A stretch of DNA of 5,744 nt from positions 1-5,744 of the forward strand of contig JAISMT010000201.1 of NCBI GenBank assembly GCA_031276585.1. The letters are read 5' to 3'. A program made the position numbers and the translations under genes. This document shows positions 1 to 5,599 of the stretch, piece by piece. Positions within the stretch are counted from its first letter, which is position 1; each line of letters starts with the position of its first letter. Source of the stretch: Bifidobacteriaceae bacterium (GTDB taxonomy: Bacteria > Actinomycetota > Actinomycetes > Actinomycetales > WQXJ01). The notes under the pieces were generated by a model, which saw only the letters and a program-made list of their open reading frames with translations, ran no database searches and was not told where the DNA came from.

Positions 1-478
1 CTTGGTGGATCCCCAAAATGGATACACCGCGTGCACCGTAGAAGCACTCCAAAAGCTGCCCCTAGACCGGATACATAAGCGTTACGACTTTGAAAATGAT
101 CTGTTGATCTGGCTCAACATAGCCAACGTGCGGGCCCGAGACGTAGATATCCCGGCATATTACGGTGCGGAAACTTCCACTATGAAGCTAACCCGCGTAG
201 TGCCGCGCATCATGTTGACTTTGTTTACCGGCAGCTGGCGGCGGATCTGGCGCAAATACATCTTGTGGAACTTCTCGCCCATTGCTTTGCTCCTGTTGGC
301 TGGCTTGCTACTGACTTTGTTTGGGGTGGCAACCGGGATCTGGGCTACGGCCTGGTCTTTGATGGGTGGGGTCTCGGCTTCTACGGGAACTTGGTTGCTC
401 GCGGTGACACCCACCATAGTTGGAATTCAGTTTTTGGTTCAGGCTTTGGTGTTAGACATTCAGGCCACACCCTCTTAG
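1..478 (+). CDS. Family 2 glycosyltransferase (GtrB/polyprenyl-phosphate sugar synthase type), C-terminal part, 5' truncated by window edge
   Basis: The reading frame is open from the window edge (first full codon at position 2) to TAG at 476-478. It gives about 158 residues, roughly the C-terminal half of a protein of this family, so the true start lies outside. The visible part begins DPQNGYTA and continues through KRYDFENDLL and a basic WRRIWRKY stretch (about residues 79-86 of the fragment), which match the C-terminal end of the GT-A catalytic domain in GtrB/DPM1-like enzymes. Two hydrophobic helices follow (about 93-117 and 131-153), and the protein ends LDIQATPS. Enzymes of this type transfer a sugar from a nucleotide donor to a polyprenyl phosphate on the cytoplasmic membrane face. 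The nucleotide-binding and DXD regions are not in the window, so the sugar cannot be inferred. The GtrA gene starts 9 bp downstream, which suggests a synthase/flippase pair. The family call is firm; donor and acceptor are unknown. Confidence 0.85.
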   Translation, partial: LVDPQNGYTACTVEALQKLPLDRIHKRYDFENDLLIWLNIANVRARDVDIPAYYGAETSTMKLTRVVPRIMLTLFTGSWRRIWRKYILWNFSPIALLLLAGLLLTLFGVATGIWATAWSLMGGVSASTGTWLLAVTPTIVGIQFLVQALVLDIQATPS

Positions 479-487
479 GGGTGAACC

Positions 488-892
488 ATGTTCTCACGGG
501 CCCTCATTAGGCGCTTTATTGTTTTTGCACTGGTTGGTGGCACCAGCGCCGCTGTGGACATGGGAGTGTTTTTGCTTTTGGTTCGTTGGGGTTGGCTGGA
601 ATGGTGCGCTAGTGCCGTCAGTTTTTTAGCTGCGTTTGGGGTCAACTACCGGGGTAACCGGGACCTGGTATTCCGGGCTGGGGCGGTGCCTGGCGCGTTG
701 CGGCGTTACGTGATGCTGGTGGCTCTTAACTGGGTAACTTCTACCCTTTTGGTGGGTGGTCTAGCTTTGGTGTTAGTGGATTGGGCCGCCAAACTGTGTT
801 CCATGTCAGCGGTGGCCGCGTTCAACTTTGTGGCGTTGCGGATGTTTGTGTTTCGTCAAACTTCACCTTTAGGGCGGCCACTCGCCAAGTAA
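488..892 (+). CDS. GtrA-family membrane protein, putative polyprenyl-phosphate-sugar flippase
   Basis: This 134-residue protein has four predicted membrane helices (about 11-33, 38-55, 73-96 and 99-120) and a basic N-terminus (LIRRF). Family landmarks are VGGTSAAVDMGVF in helix 1, FGVNYRGNRDLVFR after helix 2, and FNFVALRMFVFR at the end of helix 4, matching the GtrA fold in order and length. GtrA proteins are thought to move a polyprenyl-phosphate-linked sugar to the outer membrane face for lipid, wall-polymer or glycoprotein modification; that role is inferred from the family. ATG 488 is the earliest possible start because an in-frame TGA lies at 482-484. An AGGGG at 477-481 overlaps the stop of the upstream glycosyltransferase and sits 6 nt before the ATG, so translation is probably coupled. 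The last 71 bp, including the FVFR motif, overlap the end of the opposing ltrA gene. Confidence 0.9.
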   Translation: MFSRALIRRFIVFALVGGTSAAVDMGVFLLLVRWGWLEWCASAVSFLAAFGVNYRGNRDLVFRAGAVPGALRRYVMLVALNWVTSTLLVGGLALVLVDWAAKLCSMSAVAAFNFVALRMFVFRQTSPLGRPLAK

Positions 893-2021
893 AAAGCGCC
901 GTCACTAGCGCAATGGCTCCTACTACTCCGGCAGCCCGCAGCTGGGTCAACGCCAGCCAGGGGGTAGCCGCTAGGGCCAAGCTGGCAGCTAGGACCCAGT
1001 TCCAGTAGCGCACCGAACGTAAAGCAATGGCCTCCAACGCCCACAACCCCACTATGAAGGTCACTACCGGTGCCGCTACCAGGTAGCCCACTGACACCAG
1101 CCCTAAAGACAGATGGTTTTGATGGGATACCTGTAGTGAGAGTTCTAACCCGGCGGCTAATACGGCTAGAGCTGCAAACAGGGTGGCGTGGCCGTAGCCC
1201 CAGCGGAACGCTAGTTCTCGGTTAGCGGTGAGGTGTTCGGCCATGGGGGAGAGAAAGTAAAGCCACCACAGGGCTAGCAGTAGCACCAAACTTGCGGCCG
1301 AAACCCCCGCTAGTCCGGGGGTGAGGCCGGCTTCACTCAGTTCCACCCGGACACCAGTGACCGCCACCGCTACCAGTTCCCCTAACAGGATCAAAGTGAA
1401 CAGGGCGTAACGTTCCGCAATATGGTGTGGGTGCCATTGGGTCCGGCTGCCCGCCTCAGCCCAGGCCGGAACGGCCATTTCTAGTACAGCTAGTGCTGCG
1501 AACGAGGGCAGGGTCCACGCCAGGTCATGGGGTAAGGCTAAGCGCGCTAACCACAAGACCTGTACTGTTCCAATCCCGGTGGCGTAGCGCCGGGCGGTGG
1601 TGCGCCGTTCCGGGTCGCTGCGGCCGCTGTGGGTCCATTGCACGATGGCGGCTATCCGCATCACCACGTATCCCAAGGTTCCAGCGGTCCAATCGAAGTG
1701 TTCAAAAGCTTGGGGAGTACCGGCCGCCAGTATCAACACCCCCGCCATTTGGGCCATCACCAAGAAGCGGAACCATCCGGCGTCCACGTGATAGGAGGAG
1801 GCAAACCAAGTGAAGTTCATCCAGGCCCACCAGATGGCAAAGAACACCATGGCAAAGGAGGTCAGGGATCGGGTTACGTGGCCTTGGGCTATCCCGTGGG
1901 CCAGTTCGGAGACCGCTGTGGCAACGGCTACCACGAACACCAAATCGAACAGCAGTTCCAGAGGCGTGGAGGCGGCACCGGCTTGCCGTAACCGGTGGGG
2001 AACGGGTGAACTAGTTCGCAT
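822..2021 (-). CDS. ltrA: Low temperature requirement protein A (LtrA) family polytopic membrane protein
   Basis: This 399-residue protein is dominated by about ten or more hydrophobic helices, typical in length for the LtrA family. The family signatures are present: ELLFDLVFVVAVATAV near the N-terminus (about 22-37), WWAWMNFTWFASSYHVD (64-80), and the His-rich WHPHHIAERYALFTLILLGE (196-215), whose H/E/R residues are the most conserved part of the family. LtrA was named from a Listeria mutant defective in growth at low temperature. Its biochemical role is unsettled, so no substrate is proposed. ATG at 2021 is the earliest in-frame start, with a stop just upstream. Its GGAG (2026-2023) lies only 1 nt from the ATG, an unusually short spacing that suggests weak or leaderless-like initiation. 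The gene is divergent from the surface-protein gene. Its 3' end (residues 377-399, a soluble tail after the last helix) overlaps the GtrA gene on the other strand. Confidence 0.9.
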   Translation of the reverse strand: MRTSSPVPHRLRQAGAASTPLELLFDLVFVVAVATAVSELAHGIAQGHVTRSLTSFAMVFFAIWWAWMNFTWFASSYHVDAGWFRFLVMAQMAGVLILAAGTPQAFEHFDWTAGTLGYVVMRIAAIVQWTHSGRSDPERRTTARRYATGIGTVQVLWLARLALPHDLAWTLPSFAALAVLEMAVPAWAEAGSRTQWHPHHIAERYALFTLILLGELVAVAVTGVRVELSEAGLTPGLAGVSAASLVLLLALWWLYFLSPMAEHLTANRELAFRWGYGHATLFAALAVLAAGLELSLQVSHQNHLSLGLVSVGYLVAAPVVTFIVGLWALEAIALRSVRYWNWVLAASLALAATPWLALTQLRAAGVVGAIALVTALFTWRVAALKVKFDETQTSATPQS

Positions 2022-2040
2022 TCTCCAACTGTTTCATCAA

Positions 2041-2076
2041 TCTGCTAAAAATAAGTGGATTTCTACCTAGATAACT
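2041..2076. promoter_or_regulatory. AT-rich divergent promoter region between ltrA and the surface-protein gene
   Basis: This is the only clearly AT-rich stretch in the gap between the two divergent genes. On the plus strand TAGATA (2068-2073) could serve as a -10 box for the surface-protein gene, and on the minus strand a TATTTT-like run could serve ltrA. Neither has a convincing -35 at 16-18 bp, so this is a placement by composition and position rather than by consensus match. Confidence 0.3.
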
Positions 2077-2151
2077 CCCCTCCGTAACGACACGGTGCCC
2101 TCAGACCTACTAGCCTGTTGGTATTCGTGCGCCGCTAATGTGCGCCGAGCT

Positions 2152-2187
2152 GGGAGCAGATTTAAATTGGGAGCATCTAAAGCCGTG
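2152..2187 (+). promoter_or_regulatory. Competing ribosome binding sites and start codons of the surface protein
   Basis: Two GGGAG motifs lie here. GGGAG 2152-2156 is 10 nt before TTG 2167, and GGGAG 2169-2173 is 11 nt before GTG 2185. Both starts are in frame and both give a compact signal peptide. The longer-frame GTG at 2095 and the GTG at 2140 have no recognisable Shine-Dalgarno sequence, and starting at 2095 would place an atypical 24-30 residue extension with two Cys before the signal peptide. TTG 2167 and GTG 2185 are therefore preferred, with no way to decide between them from sequence alone. Confidence 0.5.
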
Positions 2188-4803
2188 CTACGGCGTATTG
2201 CCGCTGGTTTGGTGGTTCTCGCGGTGCTGCCCGGATTAGCTTTGGTGCTCGCTTCCCCCTCCAAGGCCCAAACCGGTTGCTTGCTGCAGGAACACCTGGC
2301 TTATGGTGGTTTGTTGGCGGTGCCAGCAGACTGCACGGAACCCGGTGAACTGGTGGTAACGGTTGACACCGAATTGGGGGGTGGCCCTTTCACGGTGCCG
2401 GATGGCATCACGGTTCAACCCGGGGCAACACTTACCCTCTTGGGTGGTACCACCCTTAACGGGGATGTGTTGGTACAAGCTGGTGGTCATTTGGATCTGC
2501 TGGGATCTGACATCACCGTAAACGGAACAGTTTGGGTGCAAAACGGTGGTGGGACGGCCATCCGAGGCGAAGAAACCGGTGGCATATCGGTACGTCAACT
2601 TATCAACGAGGGCATTGCTTCTATTTCCGGGTTGGTGTTTGTGGGCACGCCGGCGGCTGGTATACGAACCACTAATGGTGGTAGCTCCTACTTGGCGGTA
2701 GGGCCTTTAGTTCCCGGGTCCCAGCTGTATTTCCAGATGCCTGAAGTGGCTAGCGTGGTGGCCGTGCTGGCGGAAGCCGATCTAGGGGTAGACCCCAGCG
2801 AAGCCATTTTCTGTGCTCAGGGCCGGTGTTCGGTTCGCCTAGCGCAAGGCGAGAATACTGGCCGGTGGATCTTGTTGACGCCGGACTTTTCCTTTATCCC
2901 GGACCAGCCCATAGTGCCGAGCCCGGTAACTCCTTCTGAGCCCACTCCGACTCCCCCTGTGATTGATGAAGAACCTGATTTACAAGCTGCCATTGATAAG
3001 GCTGAACCTGGGGCTGTGATTCCAGTACCGGCGGGGTTGGTGGTGACGGCGCCCTTAGTGGTGAGTGGAGCCGCCAAACATCAAAATGTCACGCTCACTG
3101 GTGGTCCTTTGGTGCGGGGTCACGCCGGGAAACTCTTGGAGGTAGGTACCGGGGCCCGGTTGGAGCTGCAGGACATTACGGTGGATGGAACCTACCGGCT
3201 GCCAGTAGAGGCCGACGCCGCAGCGGTTGACGTAGCGGTGGGGGGCGAGCTGGTGTTGGAGCAAGGCGCCCGGATTGTGAATAATCCCGCCGGAGGGGTA
3301 ATCAACCAGGGCGAGGTTTACATGGTGGGGCGCGATGCCGTCATCAGGGACAACCGGATCAATGCTGATTCTTTGGGTGCGGCGGCGGACGCGGTGGGAG
3401 GCGCTGGAATTTGGAACCGCGCTAATGGTGCGTTTTACATGGGAGCGGGTGAGATCAGCTCTAACGAGGTAGTTTCCACTCGAACGGACCGGGCTTACGG
3501 CGGCGGGGTTCTTAACGCCGGTGCCATGTGGGTTTACGGCGGCGTTATTGAAGACAACAGCGTCGATGGCGCGGGCGGCGGTATAGCGGTAGTACGGGAG
3601 AAAACCAGCCCCACCGGTGGGCGTTTGGCTTTTGGCACCTACGCCGACCAGTTGGGTGAACCAGGGGTGTTACCTGAGCTGAAAGAAAACAGCGCACAGA
3701 TTGGTGGGGGCTTAGCGGTGGTAGACCGCACCGAGTGGGGCGGACACGCTACGGAGCTTCCTGTTAGCCAGATTCCATCTGATGTGCCTTCGGCCACGCT
3801 GGAACGCGGCCTGATCAGCGCTAACGTAGCACAGGGCTACGGTGGGGCCGCGGCAGTAACCGGGGGTGCGGCTTTAGATTTAGCTGGTCCTCTAGTGGTG
3901 GATGGCACCAACCGCGCAGGTCAAACTAGTGCTTCCGGTATTGCGGTAGATGCTTCCTACCTCGTGGTTTCTAGCGATGTGTCCACTACTCGCGGCGGGG
4001 GTATAGCACTACTGGAAACGGGTTGGCCCATTTACCTCGCTGAAGGGTTTACCGGGCAAAGCAAGTTGGTGGTTGAGCATGTGGCTGGCTTGGAGAAGGG
4101 GTTGGCCTCCAACGTGGTGGCACCTTTGGGTGACTTTGAGTTGGGGCCGGACCGGCTCCGCTCACTTGATTTCGCTGTTCCCGGCCAGGAAGTGCAGCTA
4201 GCACGCCAGTCCAGTGGTACTTGGGGGGCCGTGTTAAAGGCGCCAGAGGTACCGCCTACACCTACTCCCACACCCACCCCTACCGCGCCACCAACTACGG
4301 CTTCGCCCAAGCCAGTTCCGCCTACATCAAGCCCAACTAAGCCGGTAGTTCCACCGGTTGATCCAACGCCGGTAAACCCAGGCCCACCGGTGCATCCGGT
4401 GCTCCCAGTGACTGATGCTGACGGTGCGGCCTCCGGAGCCAACAATCAAGCCGCCTCGGGCGGTGGCCAAGCGGCTTCTGGAAGTGACCAAACAGTGCTG
4501 GGTAACGGTAATACCAGCGGCGCTACCGTACCGGCTTCCCCCAGCAGTTCTAGTGTGCTTTCTCCCAGTCCAACTGTTAGTGGCTCCGCCTCACCGTCTC
4601 CGCGGGAACGGGCTAGTTCCAGCCCGGCTCCGCCGGAGGACCAAGAGGACGGCCATGACGACGATCCGGTGATATCAGTCATTGAGCCGCCCAGCGGTGC
4701 CTCCCTACGGACTTTGGGTTTCACTCTGATGGCCGTAGGCGTGTTCGGGTTGGCTGGTTTAGGCATCTATGTGATGCGCCGCAACGGCTTCTTCGCCGTG
4801 TGA
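2167..4803 (+). CDS. Secreted parallel beta-helix surface protein (adhesin-like) with P/T-rich stalk and C-terminal anchor
   Basis: Residues are counted from an in-frame GTG at 2095; the likely start is TTG 2167 or GTG 2185. A basic LRR and hydrophobic core (35-53) end in SKA|QT, a signal peptidase I site near residue 58. Domain 1 (about 75-200) has short beta-helix turns (GATLTLLGGTTLNGDVLVQ). A P/T linker follows (272-290). Domain 2 opens with DLQAAIDKAEPGAVIPVPAG (295-314), the usual entry strand of pectate-lyase-like helices. It carries recurring GGGI/V-N-x-G...GG-x-I-x-x-N rungs near 435, 468, 494, 537, 582 and 633, resembling polymorphic surface-protein repeats. A (PT)n/proline-rich stalk (717-775) leads to an Ala/Gly/Ser-rich and acidic region, then a helix (873-893) and an RRNGFFAV tail. 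No catalytic triad or known enzyme motif is visible. C62/C80 and C240/C245 could form disulfides. Adhesion or matrix binding is inferred from architecture only. Confidence 0.8.
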   Translation: MGASKAVLRRIAAGLVVLAVLPGLALVLASPSKAQTGCLLQEHLAYGGLLAVPADCTEPGELVVTVDTELGGGPFTVPDGITVQPGATLTLLGGTTLNGDVLVQAGGHLDLLGSDITVNGTVWVQNGGGTAIRGEETGGISVRQLINEGIASISGLVFVGTPAAGIRTTNGGSSYLAVGPLVPGSQLYFQMPEVASVVAVLAEADLGVDPSEAIFCAQGRCSVRLAQGENTGRWILLTPDFSFIPDQPIVPSPVTPSEPTPTPPVIDEEPDLQAAIDKAEPGAVIPVPAGLVVTAPLVVSGAAKHQNVTLTGGPLVRGHAGKLLEVGTGARLELQDITVDGTYRLPVEADAAAVDVAVGGELVLEQGARIVNNPAGGVINQGEVYMVGRDAVIRDNRINADSLGAAADAVGGAGIWNRANGAFYMGAGEISSNEVVSTRTDRAYGGGVLNAGAMWVYGGVIEDNSVDGAGGGIAVVREKTSPTGGRLAFGTYADQLGEPGVLPELKENSAQIGGGLAVVDRTEWGGHATELPVSQIPSDVPSATLERGLISANVAQGYGGAAAVTGGAALDLAGPLVVDGTNRAGQTSASGIAVDASYLVVSSDVSTTRGGGIALLETGWPIYLAEGFTGQSKLVVEHVAGLEKGLASNVVAPLGDFELGPDRLRSLDFAVPGQEVQLARQSSGTWGAVLKAPEVPPTPTPTPTPTAPPTTASPKPVPPTSSPTKPVVPPVDPTPVNPGPPVHPVLPVTDADGAASGANNQAASGGGQAASGSDQTVLGNGNTSGATVPASPSSSSVLSPSPTVSGSASPSPRERASSSPAPPEDQEDGHDDDPVISVIEPPSGASLRTLGFTLMAVGVFGLAGLGIYVMRRNGFFAV
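4240..4405 (+). repeat. Proline/threonine-rich stalk-coding region of the surface protein
   Basis: This stretch encodes about 55 residues of (Pro-Thr)n followed by PxxP-type sequence. It starts with five consecutive PT units at 4255-4284 that use mixed codons (CCT/CCC with ACA/ACT/ACC). Such segments act as extended, often glycosylated, wall-spanning stalks in actinobacterial surface proteins. The scrambled codons argue against very recent slippage expansion, although the C/A-rich tract could still vary in length between strains. Confidence 0.65.
4684..4785 (+). other. Sortase-signal-like C-terminal anchor of the surface protein (degenerate LPXTG)
   Basis: The segment encodes E-P-P-S-G (residues 864-868), then ASLR, about 21 hydrophobic residues (TLGFTLMAVGVFGLAGLGIY within it), and M-R-R-N. 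Motif, hydrophobic helix and positive tail are spaced as in a cell-wall sorting signal. The motif keeps the P at position 2 and G at position 5 but replaces L with E and T with S. The FFAV extension after RRNG is longer than usual. It may be a non-canonical sortase substrate or simply a single-pass C-terminal membrane anchor. Confidence 0.45.
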
Positions 4804-4822
4804 CGGTTTAAACCGCCGGTTT
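4804..4822 (+). terminator. Possible hairpin immediately after the surface-protein stop codon
   Basis: CGGTTT AAACCG C CGGTTT lies directly after the TGA. The middle arm AAACCG (4810-4815) can pair with either flanking CGGTTT; the realistic RNA hairpin is AAACC-GCC-GGTTT (4810-4822). The left two arms form a perfect 12-bp DNA palindrome (4804-4815). No T-run follows, so this is a weak candidate for an intrinsic terminator and could equally be a protein-binding palindrome. Confidence 0.3.
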
Positions 4823-4953
4823 CTCCTAACAGACCCCGCTAGATCTTCTCCCGTTAGACACCCCCACAAAGTCTTTTCTCTGCGCTCAAATCTTTCGGTG
4901 GTGAGACCCCGTCAACAGTCGAATCTTTTTGCAGGGACCCCGAGTAGCTCACC

Positions 4954-4971
4954 CCGAGCGAGAAAACTCGG
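4954..4971. other. Stem-loop CCGAG...CTCGG
   Basis: CCGAG (4954-4958) and CTCGG (4967-4971) can pair around an 8-nt loop. An alternative nested stem CGAG-AAAA-CTCG (4959-4970) has a tetraloop. On the minus strand the loop carries TTTT. It lies downstream of the GNAT/Fe-S operon and might contribute to ending that transcript, although it lacks a trailing T-run. Confidence 0.3.
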
Positions 4972-4972
4972 T

Positions 4973-4984
4973 TCAAACGTCAAA
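4973..4984 (+). repeat. Left copy of 12-bp inverted repeat TCAAACGTCAAA
   Basis: TCAAACGTCAAA here is the exact reverse complement of TTTGACGTTTGA at 5725-5736; the two copies bracket the GNAT/Fe-S operon. This copy is also the left part of a local inverted repeat, TCAAAC (4973-4978) and GTTTGA (4985-4990) separated by 6 nt, which has the geometry of an operator or a small hairpin. Confidence 0.6.
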
Positions 4985-5048
4985 GTTTGAGATTCCTAGT
5001 GGGTTCTAGTGGTCTAGCAATGCTTTTAGGTCTATCTGATGGGTGCGT

Positions 5049-5267
5049 TTAGTTTTGAGTTGGGAACTGATAGCTCAGTGCGCCGGAAGGGCAGCGGTCA
5101 ATTACTGCCGCGATTTCTTTAGCGTCTCCCGCGTCCGGCAGTACCCAAGGCCGGCGTTTGGTGTCAAACACGGCTGGAATTGAACGCACGCAAACCGCCG
5201 CGTGAAGGCAGCGGTCAATGTCGAAACCTACCGTGATTTGTTCTCCGTAATACTCTTTGACGGCCAT
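5049..5267 (-). CDS. YjdI-like divergent [4Fe-4S] mono-cluster protein
   Basis: This 72-residue protein has the layout of the divergent 4Fe-4S mono-cluster family (Fer4_19; E. coli YjdI). It has a short N-terminus with ITVGFDIDRC, C20-x-H22-x3-C26-V, the central KRRPWVLPD, and a final D-R-C59-P-S-G-A-L. Only three cysteines are present, as in YjdI, so the fourth cluster ligand is unclear; H22 is a candidate by position. It is small, cytosolic and without a signal peptide. Its role is probably electron transfer or cluster sensing, inferred from the fold only. The ATG at 5267 shares its A with the TGA stop of the upstream acetyltransferase gene (TGATG). A strong GAGGAG (5278-5273) inside that gene lies 5 nt ahead, which fixes the start and indicates translational coupling. 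Confidence 0.88.
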   Translation of the reverse strand: MAVKEYYGEQITVGFDIDRCLHAAVCVRSIPAVFDTKRRPWVLPDAGDAKEIAAVIDRCPSGALSYQFPTQN

Positions 5268-5599
5268 CAGGACTCCTCTAAAACCATGGGAAAACCGAAG
5301 GCCGGGCGGCGTTCGGGTGGAACTAGGTCCATGTATTCGGGATGGGTTTCAATGTAGTGGCGTACAAAAGTGCAGTAGGGCAACACATTGAGCCCCTTTT
5401 TCCGGGCATCTTCCAAAGCGGCTTGAATTAGGACACCGCCCAAGCCTTGCCCCGAAACTTCGGGTGCAATCTCGGTGTGGACAAAGGCCAAACCGCTTTG
5501 TCCTAACCGGTATTGGGCTAGGCCTACCGGAACGGCATCGGCCTCTAGTTCGTATTGTTGCTCCGCCTCGTTGTTGCGAGTTTTCAACTCAACTGCCAT
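5267..5599 (-). CDS. YjdJ/NATD1-type GNAT N-acetyltransferase
   Basis: This 110-residue protein matches the short, minimal GNAT domain of the GCN5-related acetyltransferase family that includes E. coli YjdJ and eukaryotic NATD1. A beta-rich N-terminus (YELEADAVPVGLAQYRL) leads to FVHTEIAPEVSGQGLGGVLI (39-58), where Q51-G-L-G forms the acetyl-CoA pyrophosphate loop. A helix ARKKGL and then the family signature VLPYCTFVRHYIETHPEYMD (72-91) follow. The expected reaction is acetyl-CoA-dependent N-acylation; the substrate is unknown for the family. The start ATG 5599 has GGAGG at 5608-5604, 4 nt upstream. It is the first gene of a two-gene minus-strand operon, and its last codons (E-E) encode the ribosome binding site of the Fe-S gene. 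Homologous genes are also neighbours in E. coli (yjdI-yjdJ), supporting a shared function. Confidence 0.9.
   Translation of the reverse strand: MAVELKTRNNEAEQQYELEADAVPVGLAQYRLGQSGLAFVHTEIAPEVSGQGLGGVLIQAALEDARKKGLNVLPYCTFVRHYIETHPEYMDLVPPERRPAFGFPMVLEES
5273..5278 (-). promoter_or_regulatory. Intragenic ribosome binding site of the Fe-S gene
   Basis: On the minus strand GAGGAG (5278-5273) precedes the ATG at 5267 by 5 nt. It lies wholly inside the acetyltransferase reading frame as its two C-terminal Glu codons. Together with the TGATG junction it makes coupled translation of the two products very likely. Confidence 0.75.

Larger units (their letters stand above)
4804..5048. other. Convergent intergenic region with small repeats, no gene
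   Basis: These 245 bp lie between two converging transcription units. I see no convincing ORF, tRNA or canonical rho-independent terminator. The region holds the hairpin at 4804-4822, four ACCCCG hexamers (4833, 4906, 4937, 4951), a CCGAG/CTCGG stem at 4954-4971, a TCAAAC/GTTTGA inverted repeat at 4973-4990, and a 10-bp-period CTAGTGG direct repeat (4996 and 5006). A T-run at 4926-4930 has no stem in front of it. A small RNA cannot be excluded. Confidence 0.6.

Noticed and set aside
265..510. 81-codon plus-strand frame across the GT2/GtrA junction
   Set aside because: It overlaps the GT2 membrane helices in another frame; Gly/Trp-rich without family signature.
1427..1813. Arg/Pro/Ser-rich plus-strand reading frame opposite ltrA
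   Set aside because: Low-complexity antisense shadow; ltrA in this stretch carries the conserved family motifs.
2266..2280. Possible lipobox at C62 (A-Q-T-G-C)
   Set aside because: It lacks the required Leu/Val/Ile at -3 and lies after a good signal peptidase I site, so lipoprotein processing is unlikely.
2236..2598. 120-codon minus-strand reading frame opposite the signal peptide and first beta-helix domain
   Set aside because: No ribosome binding site or recognisable domain; the plus-strand frame has clear secretion and repeat features.
4032..4445. Gly/Thr-rich minus-strand reading frame opposite the surface protein stalk
   Set aside because: Its composition is just the antisense of the Pro/Thr-rich coding region (proline codons read as Gly); no start context or family motif.
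4996..5017. Tandem CTAGTGG repeat of 10-bp period
   Set aside because: Only two near-copies and a partial third; too short to call a repeat array.
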